From NCBI RefSeq assembly GCF_900142935.1, contig NZ_FSRS01000001.1, positions 1,994,001 to 2,058,000 of the forward strand: a DNA stretch of 64,000 nucleotides, written 5' to 3'. This DNA comes from Rhodovulum sp. ES.010 (GTDB lineage: Bacteria; Pseudomonadota; Alphaproteobacteria; Rhodobacterales; Rhodobacteraceae). The notes below the pieces were generated by a model. The model was given only the letters and a program-made list of their open reading frames with translations, did no database searches and was not told where the DNA came from. Of the stretch, positions 1 to 9,175 are shown in pieces. The translations under genes and the position numbers were made by a program. Numbering within the stretch: the stretch's first letter is position 1; each line of letters opens with the position of its first letter.

Positions 1-439
1 GGAGGTAAAGGGCACGGTGGAACTCCAGGTTGGTGCGGATGAACCCGACCGCGTCGCCACGCGCCACCACCTCGCCGATCTCGCCGTTGATCTTCTGCAT
101 CCGCTCGATCAGCGCCATGTGCGCCCGCGGCAGCGCCCGGCTGGCCAGTTCGGGTTCCAGGAGCGCACGCAGCGCCGCCAGTTCCTCGATGCGCTCGTTC
201 GACAGCTCGGGCGTCGCCACCCGGCCCGAGGAAGACAGCGTCAGCGCCCCCTCGGCCACCAGCCGGCGCACCGCCTCGCGCGCAGGCGTCATCGACACGC
301 CGAACTTCCGGCCGATCCCGCGCAGCGTGAGCGCCGCGCCGGGGGTCAGTTCGCCATGCATGATCTGGGTTCGGAGGGCCCGGTACAGCCGGTCATGCGC
401 GGCCGTGCCCGCCTCCCCCGGGCGCGTCTGAATGAGCAT
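1..439 (-). CDS. GntR-family transcriptional regulator, FCD subfamily (C-terminus cut by window edge)
   Basis: The visible 146 residues begin with an ATG at 439 and run off the left edge. Residues about 15-80 form a GntR winged helix-turn-helix; the stretch RALRTQIMHGELTPG followed by MTPAREAVRRLVAEG is typical of the family. An FCD ligand-binding domain starts near residue 85 (ELAALRALLEPELA), and a likely metal-binding region, TNLEFHRALY, lies at the cut end. FCD regulators are usually cytosolic homodimers that repress nearby catabolic or transport genes and respond to small organic acids. The target is probably to the left of the window and cannot be seen. Family assignment is firm; the ligand is unknown. 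Confidence 0.9.
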   Translation of the reverse strand, partial: MLIQTRPGEAGTAAHDRLYRALRTQIMHGELTPGAALTLRGIGRKFGVSMTPAREAVRRLVAEGALTLSSSGRVATPELSNERIEELAALRALLEPELASRALPRAHMALIERMQKINGEIGEVVARGDAVGFIRTNLEFHRALYL

Positions 440-470
440 GGGCCGACTGTGATCACGAATTTTGCCAAGG

Positions 471-1163
471 TCAATCGCCGAAGCGCACGCGATGCAGCGC
501 CGTGCCGTTCGCCCGCAACCAGGCCCGCGGCGCCTCGTAGTCCGGCAGCAGGCCACGGACCACCGCCCAATAGGCGGCCGAGTGATTCATCTCGGCCAGA
601 TGCGCCACCTCGTGCGCGGCCACGTAGTCCAGAACCTCCGCAGGCGCCATGATCAGCCGCCAGGAGAACATCAGATCGCCGCGCCACGAGCACGATCCCC
701 ACCGCGAGCGGGTGTCCCTCAGCGTGATCCGACCGTAGGGCCGGCCAAGCGTGCTGGCATGCCGCTCGACGGCGGCAGAAAGGGCGTCGCGGGCCTGAGT
801 CTTCAGAAAGCCCTGCACCCGTGCGGCCACACGCTCGGGCGGGCCGGGCACCGCGAGCGCCCCGTCGACCAGGCACGGGGCGCGGCCGCGGCCGGGGACC
901 AGCGGCAGAGGGCGCCCGCGAAACGGGACGCTGCCTCCCAGCTCGACCGTCTGCCCGTCGGGCCGGGCGTCGAGATGGCCCCGTATCCAGCCTTCCTTCT
1001 CACGCAGAAAGGCAAGCCCTTCGGCCAGCGGCGCGCGGTGCGGCAAGGTCAGGGTCACGCGCCCGTCGAGTTGCGAGATGCGCAGCGAGTAACGCCGCGC
1101 CCGCGCCGACCGGCGCAGGGTGACGTCGAGCGGGGGGTCGCCTGGAAGCCGCGTGATGCCCAT
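471..1163 (-). CDS. YgjP/DUF45-family (M48-like) zinc metallopeptidase domain protein
   Basis: This encodes a 230-residue soluble protein. HEVAH at residues 184-188 with a third histidine at 194 is a zinc-binding HExxH...H arrangement, and RSRWGSCS (residues 152-159) is the conserved motif of the SprT-like/DUF45 group. E. coli YgjP belongs to this family. I chose the ATG at 1163 (MGITRLPG) because an upstream in-frame ATG at 1277 would run through the divergent promoter region of the next gene. It is divergent from the FYDLN-acid gene with 112 bp between starts. The family is clear; the substrate is not known from sequence. Confidence 0.88.
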   Translation of the reverse strand: MGITRLPGDPPLDVTLRRSARARRYSLRISQLDGRVTLTLPHRAPLAEGLAFLREKEGWIRGHLDARPDGQTVELGGSVPFRGRPLPLVPGRGRAPCLVDGALAVPGPPERVAARVQGFLKTQARDALSAAVERHASTLGRPYGRITLRDTRSRWGSCSWRGDLMFSWRLIMAPAEVLDYVAAHEVAHLAEMNHSAAYWAVVRGLLPDYEAPRAWLRANGTALHRVRFGD

Positions 1164-1275
1164 GTCTGCCTCTTGTTTCGCCCGGAGAATAGCAATCCAA
1201 AAGGGCTTTGACACGTTGGGGGACTTGTGGCAGGTGGCTGCAACCGCAAGAGACGTGACTCCTGAGAGGAACTCC

Positions 1276-1611
1276 ATGCCGAAGGAAGAATGGGGCGTAA
1301 AGCGCGTTTGTCCGAATTGCTCGACGCGCTTCTATGACCTGCAGCGTGATCCGATGACCTGCCCCTCCTGCGGGCACAGCTTCTCTCTGGAGAGCCTGAC
1401 CGCGGGCAAGGGGCGCACCATGCTGACCGAAAAGGCCAGGCCGGCCAAGTCGGCGCCCCAGCGCGATCTCGGCACGAACGAAGAGGTGATCGAGGACGAC
1501 GATTCCTCCGATGTCAATCTGGACGACGACGTGCTCGACGATGACGACGACGACAACGTCTCGCTCGACGACATCGCCGACGTCTCCTCGGACGACAACG
1601 ATGAAAACTGA
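1276..1611 (+). CDS. TIGR02300 (FYDLN acid) family zinc-ribbon protein
   Basis: This is a 111-residue protein with a zinc ribbon from Cys12, Cys15, Cys29 and Cys32 (CPNC and CPSC). The diagnostic FYDL motif is at residues 19-22 and the C-terminal half is extremely rich in Asp, Glu and Ser. This architecture defines the TIGR02300 family of alphaproteobacteria, whose function is unsettled. The start at 1276 follows an AGAGGAA ribosome-binding site. A TTGACA hexamer at 1208-1213 could be a -35 element, but no good -10 follows it. The acidic tail might bind cations, basic proteins or nucleic-acid-binding partners; this is inference only. Confidence 0.9.
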   Translation: MPKEEWGVKRVCPNCSTRFYDLQRDPMTCPSCGHSFSLESLTAGKGRTMLTEKARPAKSAPQRDLGTNEEVIEDDDSSDVNLDDDVLDDDDDDNVSLDDIADVSSDDNDEN

Positions 1612-1634
1612 CGGGCGCGGGGCGTTTTTTTCGC

Positions 1635-1661
1635 TTGATCTCGCCCCGCCGCTTCCATAAG
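1635..1661 (+). promoter_or_regulatory. possible promoter of tRNA-Ala
   Basis: TTGATC at 1635-1640 and CATAAG at 1656-1661 resemble -35 and -10 elements, with a short 15-nt spacer, about 36 nt before the tRNA. A GC-rich dyad (GCGGCCCC paired with GGGGCCGC, 1670-1687) sits in the would-be leader. Weak call. Confidence 0.25.
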
Positions 1662-1696
1662 ACACGCGGGCGGCCCCGAGGGGCCGCTCCCGTATC

Positions 1697-1772
<76 letters not shown>

Positions 1773-2176
1773 ATCCTCCACATCGATACGCACTGATTTT
1801 CGCAAGAAAATCTGAAGGCAATCTCCGCGCCGCCGGTCGCGGGTAGTATGTCGAGACCAGGCCCGGCCATACCCGCAGCGCCGGCTGCTACCGCTCTCCG
1901 CACCCAGCTTGTTTTACCCGCGGCGTCACGGCGCTCGCGATGTCGGCGGCCCGACGGCCTGCGCACCCCACGCCCGTTCGCGCCGCGGCCCGCACACCCG
2001 CCAAGGCAAGAGACTGCCGCCGCAAAGCGTGCCGCAGCTTCGGCAAGATCCTTCCTTTGGAATCTCTCAATCTTTTGGAAAGGCGGCGTTGGTATCGCAT
2101 GAAAGCCCGCGAGCGGCGTGGGCGCACCCGGAAGTCCCGCAGCCGTGGCACGGCACCATACAGTTTTGGAGGTCAA
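1773..2176. other. 404-bp intergenic region between tRNA-Ala and the PAS-domain gene
   Basis: No convincing gene is present. The only structure seen is a hairpin at 1795-1812 (GATTTTC, GCAA loop, GAAAATC), 22 nt after the tRNA; it lacks a long T tract but may mark the tRNA transcript end. The rest holds the leader of the PAS gene, ending in a GGAGG site at 2168-2172. Short open frames here lack ribosome-binding sites and family resemblance. Confidence 0.6.
1795..1812 (+). terminator. hairpin downstream of tRNA-Ala
   Basis: A perfect 7-bp stem (GATTTTC/GAAAATC) is closed by a GCAA tetraloop, 22 nt beyond the CCA end. No T run of four or more follows, so it is an RNA-end-stabilising hairpin or weak terminator at best. 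Confidence 0.35.
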
Positions 2177-3421
2177 ATGGGTCAGCCCGAAATCCAGCCC
2201 GGGAGCGCCTGGGCTGCGCAACGGCAAGACGAAGAGGTTCACTTCGCTCCAGAAGAGATCTTCTATTCCAGAACGGACCGTCGCGGCCTCCTGCGGATGG
2301 GAAACTCGGTCTTCCGGCGCGTCGCGGGCTATTCGTGGGACGAACTCGTCGGCGCGCCCCACAAGATCGTGCGTCACCCGGACATGCCCAAAGCCGCCTT
2401 CCGGATCTTCTGGAAGCGGCTTCTCGATGGCTATGCCGCCGGCGCATACGTCAAGAACCGGTCCAAGGACGGCGGGTACTACTGGGTCTTCGCCGTGGCC
2501 CAACCGATCGACGGCGGGTTCCTGTCGGTGCGGATCAAGCCGACAAGCCCGCTCTTCGAGACGGTCAAGACGATCTACGCCGCCGTCCGGGCGGAAGAAA
2601 CGGAACGGCGCCTCGACCCGGACCAGAGTGCCGGCATGCTGATCCAACATCTGCAGAAGGCGGGTTTTACCGGCTATCTCGACTTCATGTCGCAGGCGCT
2701 CTGCCAGGAACTCGCCGCGCGCGATCTCGCGAAGACTGGCCACCGGGCCGCGCGCCTCGATGAACTCCTGGGCGTCGGCCAAAGCCTGAAGGCCGCCGCG
2801 CACGAGCAAGAGCACCTCCTGGCGACGTTGAACGCGCTTCAGCTTCTGCCGAACAATATCCGCATCGTGGCGGCGCAAATGGAGAAATCCGGCGGCCCGA
2901 TCACCGCGATCTCGGAAAACTACCGGGCCGCCTCGAAGGAAATCCTGGCCCGGCTCGATGCCTTCGCCGGCTCCAGGGGCAACCTCTGCACGCAAATGTC
3001 CCGCGCGGTCGCGGAGGGCGCCTTTCTGATGGGATGCGCCGAGGTGCAGACTGAACTGGCCCGCCAGTTCGGGACGGAAACGGCAAGCGACTGCCCCGAG
3101 AACGCGGACGAAGAAATGGCCCTTCTCGAAAAGCTCGAAGGCGAAAGCACCGCGCGTGCGCACGGCCACATGGAAGAAGCGGTGCAGGTCGCGGATCGCC
3201 TCGCCGCAACCGGCCGTGAGTTGCGCCGCGTGGTGCTCGGGCTCGATACGATCAAGGTCATGGGACGTGTGGAATGCGCCCGCTACGGCACAAGCGGCGC
3301 CCGGCTGGCGGCCACGATCGAGGATCTCGACCGCTACCATGTCGACATTCGCTCCCGCCTTGAAACCCTGATCGCACTTTCCGAGAAGATCTGCGACACC
3401 GCGCAGGCGTTCACGGCCTGA
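2177..3421 (+). CDS. PAS-domain sensor protein (Aer-like PAS, no recognisable output domain)
   Basis: This encodes 414 residues. The start ATG at 2177 follows TTTTGGAGGTC, a good ribosome-binding site; longer in-frame starts have none. Residues about 25-120 form a PAS fold of the aerotaxis (Aer) type: NSVFRRVAGYSWDELVGAPH, then VRHPDMPKAAF and NRSKDGGYYWVFAVAQP. In Aer this domain binds FAD. The remaining 290 residues are predicted helical, yet I see no chemoreceptor signalling hairpin, histidine kinase, GGDEF or HAMP domain and no membrane segment. It may be a soluble redox or energy sensor with a diverged receptor-like helical region. No operon partner: it is flanked by about 300 bp on the right. 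Confidence 0.8.
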   Translation: MGQPEIQPGSAWAAQRQDEEVHFAPEEIFYSRTDRRGLLRMGNSVFRRVAGYSWDELVGAPHKIVRHPDMPKAAFRIFWKRLLDGYAAGAYVKNRSKDGGYYWVFAVAQPIDGGFLSVRIKPTSPLFETVKTIYAAVRAEETERRLDPDQSAGMLIQHLQKAGFTGYLDFMSQALCQELAARDLAKTGHRAARLDELLGVGQSLKAAAHEQEHLLATLNALQLLPNNIRIVAAQMEKSGGPITAISENYRAASKEILARLDAFAGSRGNLCTQMSRAVAEGAFLMGCAEVQTELARQFGTETASDCPENADEEMALLEKLEGESTARAHGHMEEAVQVADRLAATGRELRRVVLGLDTIKVMGRVECARYGTSGARLAATIEDLDRYHVDIRSRLETLIALSEKICDTAQAFTA

Positions 3422-3720
3422 TACCCGCGTCGGTCGATCGGCGTCACGCGGTCCAGCCGCGAAACTTCCGCATCGATGAGGATGGCGAGGGAGACGGGGC
3501 TCTGGAACGGGCACAGGGCTGTTCGATCGGCGGTTTCCCGGCGTCTTGCGGCGAACGCGCCCTTTGCCCAATGGGGGCCGACCCTTGCCTTTCGACCCGT
3601 TGGCGTTCTATCGCGTCCCGAGGCTCGCGGCTCCGTGACAAGGCGAGAAGATGACTTGAAGGTGATCGACCTATATCATTTGGGGTCGCCGCACCGCGCG
3701 GCGCCGTGGACCGGACCGCC

Positions 3721-4869
3721 ATGCTTCGGCAATTGATTCTTTCTACGCTGCTGATCGCGGGCACGCTCGCGCTCTGGATCGCTTACGTGCCCTCGGCGAT
3801 TCCGGTGCTCGACCGGGTCGGGTTGCTTGACCTTCTGGGACTCGAACGGACAGCAGAGTCGCAGACACAGGGCAGCCGGTTCCGCCGGGGCGGCGCCATG
3901 GCGGTGGTCGTGGAAAAGGTCGCCGAAGGCAAGATCAGCGACCGGGTTGCCGCGATCGGCGATGGCAGGGCGCTGCGCACGGTCAACCTGCGTACGAAGG
4001 CGACGGGACAGGTGATCGAACTCGGCGTCGACGATGGAGGCTATGTCGAGACGGGCGCGCTTGTCGTCCGGCTCGAGGACGAGGCCGAGCGCATTGCGCT
4101 GGAACGCGCGCGCCTGATGCTGGAGGACGCCCGCGACGAGGCCGACCGCCTGGCACGTCTGGAGACGACCGGCGCGGTGACCGAGGTCAGCCGGCGCGAG
4201 GCCGATCTGGCGCTGAGCACCGCCGAGCTTGCCGTCCGCGACGCCGAATTCGAACTCGCGCAGCGCAGGGTGCATGCGCCCATTTCGGGCTGGGCCGGAA
4301 TCCTCGATCTGTCGGTCGGCGACAGCGTCTCGGCGCAGGAGACGCTTCTGACGCTCACCGACCGGTCGCAAATCCTGATCGATTTTCGGGTCCCCGAACG
4401 GGTGGTCGCGCAGATCGCGCGCGGCATGCCGCTCGAGGCCCGACCGCTGGCGATGCCCGGCACGGCGCTGAGGGGCAAGGTGGACGCCCTCGACAACGTG
4501 GTCGACCGGGCCAGCCGCACCCTGCGCGTGCAGGGGCGGCTGGACAACGCCGAGGACCTCTTGCGCGATGGCATGGCCTTCGAGGTGGTGCTGCGCTTCC
4601 CCGGCGAGACGCTGCCCGCGGTGGACCCGCTCGCGGTTCAGTGGTCGTCCGACGGGGCCTTCGTCTGGACCGTGCGCGACGAAACGGCGACGCGCGTGCC
4701 CATCGCCATCCGCCAGCGCAACGCCGACAGCGTGCTCGTCGAGGCCGAACTTACCCCCGGGGAGCCGGTCGTTACCGAGGGCGTGCAATCGCTGCGCTCC
4801 GGCGCCGCCGTGCGCATCGTCGAACCGCAGGCCGCCGCCCCGCAGGGCGCTGCGGCCCGGCCGCTCTGA
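3721..4869 (+). CDS. RND efflux system periplasmic adaptor (membrane fusion protein)
   Basis: This protein of about 382 residues is the HlyD/AcrA-type adaptor of the RND pump encoded just downstream. An N-terminal hydrophobic anchor (LILSTLLIAGTLALWIAYV) precedes the lipoyl-like half-motif TGQVIELGVDDGGYVETG, a helical hairpin (ARDEADRLARLETTGAVTE) and the second lipoyl half (RRVHAPISGWAGILDLSVGD), then beta-barrel and membrane-proximal domains. The ATG at 3721 is preferred; an in-frame GTG at 3706 is also possible. The gap to the permease gene is 12 bp, so the two are co-transcribed. No outer-membrane factor or regulator gene is adjacent. Substrate unknown. Confidence 0.9.
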   Translation: MLRQLILSTLLIAGTLALWIAYVPSAIPVLDRVGLLDLLGLERTAESQTQGSRFRRGGAMAVVVEKVAEGKISDRVAAIGDGRALRTVNLRTKATGQVIELGVDDGGYVETGALVVRLEDEAERIALERARLMLEDARDEADRLARLETTGAVTEVSRREADLALSTAELAVRDAEFELAQRRVHAPISGWAGILDLSVGDSVSAQETLLTLTDRSQILIDFRVPERVVAQIARGMPLEARPLAMPGTALRGKVDALDNVVDRASRTLRVQGRLDNAEDLLRDGMAFEVVLRFPGETLPAVDPLAVQWSSDGAFVWTVRDETATRVPIAIRQRNADSVLVEAELTPGEPVVTEGVQSLRSGAAVRIVEPQAAAPQGAAARPL

Positions 4870-4881
4870 GGCCGGCCCGCG

Positions 4882-7800
4882 ATGCTGGAGGAAGCGACAC
4901 GCGCGGCACAGCAGGGCGGCCCCGCCATGTTCGTGCGCCGCCCGATCCTGGCGCTCGTGGTCAGCACGTTGATCGTGCTGGCGGGCTTCGCCGCGCTCTT
5001 CGGCGTGGAAATCCGCGAATTGCCGAACGTGGACCGGCCGGTGGTGACCGTGACGACCGAGTTTCCCGGCGCCTCGCCCGAAACCATCGACCAGGAGATA
5101 ACCGGCCGGATCGAGGGCGCGGTGGGCCGCGTTGCGGGCGTGCGCCAGATCTCGTCCAACTCGCGCTTCGGGCGCAGCCGGGTGACGCTGGAATTCGCAG
5201 AAAGCGTGGATATCGACGTGGCCGCCACCGATACCCGTGATGCCGTGGCACGGATCGAGGGGCAATTACCAGAAGGCGCCGAAGACCCCGAGATCGTCAA
5301 GGCCGACGCCGATGCCCAGCCGGTGCTGCGCGTCGCCGTCACCTCGCCCCGGCGGACCGCCCAGGACCTCACGCAGATCGTGCAGGACAGGGTCGAGGAC
5401 CGCCTGATCTCGATCGAGGGCGTGGCGGACCTGCGCATCTATGGCGACCGCGAGCCGATCTTCCGCGTGGATATCGACCAGGCCCGGCTGGCCAGCCGCG
5501 GGCTGACGCTCGCCGATATCCGGGCGGCGCTGGGCGATGCGGGGTTCAATGCCGCGGCTGGCGACCTGGAGGGGACGCGCCAGTCTATCAACGTGCGCAC
5601 CACCGCCATGCTTGAGACGCCCGAGGCGTTCGAGGATCTTCAGATCGCACCGCACGTCGACCTGCGCGATGTCGCGACGGTCACGCTCGGGCCCGCGCCG
5701 AACGAGACGCTCCTGCGCGCCAACGACCAGACCGGGATCGGGCTCGGCGTGATCCGCCAGGCGGGAAGCAACACGCTGGACATCTCGCGCGACGTCCGCG
5801 CGACGGTGGCCGAATTGGACCGGACACTGCCCGACGACATCAGCATCTTCGTCACCTCCGACGACGCGGTGTTCGTCAATGGCGCCATCGTCGAGGTGCT
5901 CAAGACCCTGGGGCTGGCCATCGGGATCGTGGTGCTGGTGATCTTCCTGTTCCTGCGCGACCTGCGCGCCACGCTGATCCCGGGCCTGACCATGCCGGTG
6001 GCGCTGATCGGCACGCTGGCGGCGATCTACATCGTGGGCTTCTCGGTCAATATCCTGACGCTTCTGGCGCTGGTTCTGGCCACCGGCCTGGTGGTCGACG
6101 ACGCCATCGTGGTGCTGGAAAACATCGTGCGCCGCCGCGCCGAGGGCATGGGGCCGCGCGCGGCGGCTGTCCTGGGCACCAAGCAGGTCTTCTTCGCCGT
6201 GGTCACGACAACCGCGACGCTCGCAGCGGTGTTCATTCCCCTGTCGTTCCTGCCCGGCCAGGCCGGGGGGCTGTTCCGAGAGTTCGGCTTCACCCTGGCC
6301 ATGGCGGTGGCGATCTCCTCGGTCGTGGCGTTGACGCTCTGCCCGGTGCTGGCCAGCCGGCTTCTCTCGGACCGAACCGGGGACCAAGCGCCGGGTCCGA
6401 TCGCGCGGGTCGGCAACGGGCTCGCGGCGGTCTATGCGCGCACGTTGCATGGGGCGCTGGCGATGCCTTTGGTCGTCGTCCTGGCTGCCGGGCTCTTTGC
6501 CGTGACGGCGGTGCTGGTCGCCGGCGAGATCCGGCAGGAGCTGACCCCGCGTGAGGACCGCGCCGTGGCGCTCTTGCGGGTCACTGCGCCGCAGGGCGTC
6601 TCTCTCGACTACACGCAATCCAAGATGCGCCAGATCGAGGCGGCGGTGGCCCCCTTGCGCGAGACCGGCGAAATCACCAGCGTCTTCGCCATCTCGGGCT
6701 TTGGCGCCGACAATCGCGGCTTCATGGTGTTCCGGCTGGCCGACTGGGACGACCGCGCGCGCAGCCAGGACGAGATCGTGGGAGAGATCAACGGCAAGCT
6801 GAGGGAAATCGTCGGGGTGCGCGCCTTCGCGATCCAGCCCAATTCTCTGGGCATCCGCGGCGCGGGGCGCGGCCTGAGCTTCGCGATCACCGGTGAAAGC
6901 TACGACCGGCTGGCGGAACTGTCCGAAGCGCTGGTGGCCCGAATGGAGGAGGACACCCGCTTCGGCGATGTCGAACTGGAATACGAGACGACCCAGCCGC
7001 AGCTTTTCGTCGAGATCGACCGCACCCGCGCCTCGGACCTGGGCATCGACATCTCCGGGCTGGGCGAGGCGCTCCGGGCAATGCTGAACGGCCGGACCGT
7101 GGGCTCGGTCTTCATCGGCGACCAGAGCTTCGACATCCAGATGCTGTCGACCTCCGACCCGGTGAACGACCCCGGCGACCTGCAGAACATCTTCGTGAAG
7201 GCGGGCGACGGCCAGATGGTGCCGATGTCGACCTTCGTGCGGCTGGAGGAACGCGCCGTCGCGCCGGAACTCGACCGCGAGGACCAGAGCCGCTCGGTCG
7301 AGATATCGGCGAGCCTGACACCTGCGTTCGCCCTCGGCGATGCGCTGACGGAAGTCGAGGAGCTGGCGGGCGATATCCTTGGGGAACAGAACCGGATCGT
7401 GCCGCTGGGCGAGGCCGCGACGCTTGACCAGACCAATTCCGGCCTCGCGATCATCTTCGGCTTCGCAATCGCGGTGGTATTCCTGGTGCTGGCGGCGCAG
7501 TTCGAGAGTTTCATCTCGGCCATTGTCGTGATGGCCACCGTTCCGCTGGGGCTGGCCTGCGCGGTTTTCGCGCTTATGTTCACGGGGCTCAGCTTGAACG
7601 TCTATTCCCAGATCGGGCTGGTGATGCTGATCGGGATCATGGCCAAGAACGGCATCCTGATCGTGGAATTCGCGAACCAGTTGCGCGACGGCGGAGTCGA
7701 GCTGCGCCGCGCCATCGAGGACGCGGCCACCATCCGCCTCCGGCCAGTGATGATGACCATGACCTCGACCGTTCTGGGCGGGGTGCCCCTGATCCTGTCC

Positions 7801-7986
7801 TCGGGCGCGGGGGCCGAGGCGCGCGAGGCGCTGGGATGGGTCATCGTCGGCGGGCTGGGGCTTGCCACGCTCTCGACGCTCTACCTGACGCCGGTCGCCT
7901 ACCTGCTGCTCGCGCGCTTCTCCAAGCCGCGAGCCGAAGAGACAACGCGCCTCGCCCGCGAGCTGGAGGAGGCGCTGGCCGGCTGA
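4882..7986 (+). CDS. RND family efflux permease
   Basis: This is a 1034-residue inner-membrane proton antiporter of the AcrB/HAE family, the usual length for the family. It has TM1 (FVRRPILALVVSTLIVLAGF), a large periplasmic porter domain, a TM2-6 block beginning about residue 335 with TGLVVDDAIVVLENI (the TM4 proton-relay Asp pair) and a second half with the matching GIMAKNGILIVEFANQLRDG. It forms a pump with the adaptor ending at 4869. An internal ATG at 4927 (MFVRRP) is the start most homologues would predict; the reported start adds 15 residues. Substrate specificity cannot be read from sequence. Confidence 0.93.
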   Translation: MLEEATRAAQQGGPAMFVRRPILALVVSTLIVLAGFAALFGVEIRELPNVDRPVVTVTTEFPGASPETIDQEITGRIEGAVGRVAGVRQISSNSRFGRSRVTLEFAESVDIDVAATDTRDAVARIEGQLPEGAEDPEIVKADADAQPVLRVAVTSPRRTAQDLTQIVQDRVEDRLISIEGVADLRIYGDREPIFRVDIDQARLASRGLTLADIRAALGDAGFNAAAGDLEGTRQSINVRTTAMLETPEAFEDLQIAPHVDLRDVATVTLGPAPNETLLRANDQTGIGLGVIRQAGSNTLDISRDVRATVAELDRTLPDDISIFVTSDDAVFVNGAIVEVLKTLGLAIGIVVLVIFLFLRDLRATLIPGLTMPVALIGTLAAIYIVGFSVNILTLLALVLATGLVVDDAIVVLENIVRRRAEGMGPRAAAVLGTKQVFFAVVTTTATLAAVFIPLSFLPGQAGGLFREFGFTLAMAVAISSVVALTLCPVLASRLLSDRTGDQAPGPIARVGNGLAAVYARTLHGALAMPLVVVLAAGLFAVTAVLVAGEIRQELTPREDRAVALLRVTAPQGVSLDYTQSKMRQIEAAVAPLRETGEITSVFAISGFGADNRGFMVFRLADWDDRARSQDEIVGEINGKLREIVGVRAFAIQPNSLGIRGAGRGLSFAITGESYDRLAELSEALVARMEEDTRFGDVELEYETTQPQLFVEIDRTRASDLGIDISGLGEALRAMLNGRTVGSVFIGDQSFDIQMLSTSDPVNDPGDLQNIFVKAGDGQMVPMSTFVRLEERAVAPELDREDQSRSVEISASLTPAFALGDALTEVEELAGDILGEQNRIVPLGEAATLDQTNSGLAIIFGFAIAVVFLVLAAQFESFISAIVVMATVPLGLACAVFALMFTGLSLNVYSQIGLVMLIGIMAKNGILIVEFANQLRDGGVELRRAIEDAATIRLRPVMMTMTSTVLGGVPLILSSGAGAEAREALGWVIVGGLGLATLSTLYLTPVAYLLLARFSKPRAEETTRLARELEEALAG

Positions 7987-7999
7987 GGCGCGGTGCCGG

Positions 8000-8029
8000 T
8001 TGACAGCCGCGCGCCGCCGGCGGGATAGT
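8000..8029 (+). promoter_or_regulatory. candidate sigma70-type promoter for the MHYT-LytTR gene
   Basis: A perfect TTGACA at 8000-8005 is followed by GATAGT at 8024-8029 with an 18-nt spacer. The start codon at 8070 lies about 40 nt downstream, with an AGGGAGGAG ribosome-binding site at 8047-8055. Confidence 0.45.
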
Positions 8030-8069
8030 GGCGCAAGGGACCGCGAAGGGAGGAGCGGTTCGCGCATCC

Positions 8070-9173
8070 ATGCTGGTCTACGTCTACGATTACAGGCTGA
8101 TCGCGGCCTCGGTGGTCATCTCGATGATGGCGGCCTTCACGGGCCTCGCCCTCACGCGGGGGCTGTCCGCGGTCTCGGAAGGCGTGCGCCACCTGCGGAT
8201 CGCGATGGCCGCGATCGCGCTGGGCGGCGGCATCTGGACGATGCATTTCGTCGCCATGCTGGCGATGCGGTTCGAGGTCGCCGTCTATTACGAGGCGCTG
8301 CCCACCGTCGCCTCGGTACTGATCGCGATCCTGCTGGCGGGGCTTGCGCTGATCCTGATGCATTTCGGCCGACGCACCGGGCCCCGGATGGCGCTTTCCG
8401 GGGCGGTGCTCGGGCTCGGCATCGTGATCATGCACTATACCGGCCTTTCGGCCATCGAGGGCTGTCGGCCGGTCTACGGGCTGGCGGGCGTCGCCGTCGC
8501 GGGCGGGCTGGCCGTGCTGTTGGGCGGGCTCGCGATCCGCGTGGCCTATGGCCGGCGCACGTCTGCGAACATCCTCGCGGCAACGGCGATCTTCGGGCTC
8601 TCGGTCGCCATCGTCCATTTCACCGCGATGTACTGGACGGGGTTCGCGCGCACCGCCGGCGACGTGCTGGCCGGACCGGCCATCGACAACGCGCATCTGG
8701 CGCTGCTGGTGCTTGTGACCGCCTTCGTGATCTCGGGCGCCTTCCTGATGTCCGGGGCGTCCTTCCTCTCGGCAAGCCCGTTCCCCGCCGAAGCGCCGGC
8801 AGAACCGCCGCCCGCGCCCCCGAACGAGCCGGCCACAGCCGGCCCCCGCCTGCCCTACGAACGCGAAGGGGTCACCTACTTTTTGCCCCCGGGCGCGGTC
8901 TCGGCGATCCGGGCCGAGGGGCATTACACCATCGCCTATACCGACGAGGGTCGCGTCTTCTGCCCCTGGTCGATCAGCGAGGCGGAGCGGCGGCTCTGCG
9001 CCTCGGGCTTCTTCCGCGTCCACCGCAGCTACCTGGTGAATACCGGGCGCGTGGCGGCCTTCGAACGGCGCAAGGACAGCGGTCTGTGCCGCTTCGAGGG
9101 GCTCGCCGATCTCGACCGCGTGCCGGTCAGTCGCGCGCGCGTGCCCGCGCTCAGGGAGCGGCTCGGCCTCTGA
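8070..9173 (+). CDS. coxC: MHYT-LytTR membrane regulator, CoxC-like
   Basis: This 367-residue protein has about seven N-terminal transmembrane helices carrying the three MHYT signatures: TMHF (57-60), MHYT (121-124) and VHFT (182-185). These are proposed to ligate copper and sense diatomic gas or redox state at the outer membrane face. A Pro/Ala-rich linker (235-260) leads to a C-terminal LytTR DNA-binding domain (about 262-360; AEGHYTIAYTDEGRVFCPW, then FFRVHRSYLVN). CoxC and CoxH of Oligotropha carboxidovorans have the same architecture, and CoxC likewise precedes coxM. By analogy it would control the CO dehydrogenase genes from the membrane. The 12-bp direct repeat just after its stop codon is a candidate binding site. 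The symbol rests on architecture and position. Confidence 0.85.
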   Translation: MLVYVYDYRLIAASVVISMMAAFTGLALTRGLSAVSEGVRHLRIAMAAIALGGGIWTMHFVAMLAMRFEVAVYYEALPTVASVLIAILLAGLALILMHFGRRTGPRMALSGAVLGLGIVIMHYTGLSAIEGCRPVYGLAGVAVAGGLAVLLGGLAIRVAYGRRTSANILAATAIFGLSVAIVHFTAMYWTGFARTAGDVLAGPAIDNAHLALLVLVTAFVISGAFLMSGASFLSASPFPAEAPAEPPPAPPNEPATAGPRLPYEREGVTYFLPPGAVSAIRAEGHYTIAYTDEGRVFCPWSISEAERRLCASGFFRVHRSYLVNTGRVAAFERRKDSGLCRFEGLADLDRVPVSRARVPALRERLGL

Positions 9174-9175
9174 GG

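Noticed and set aside
1670..1687. GC-rich hairpin before tRNA-Ala as a terminator of the FYDLN-acid gene
   Set aside because: No T tract follows and the loop is only 2 nt; it more likely lies in the tRNA leader.
5266..8067. 930-codon minus-strand open frame opposite the first RND permease
   Set aside because: Antisense to a full-length permease; composition is low-complexity Gln/His/Arg with no domain pattern.
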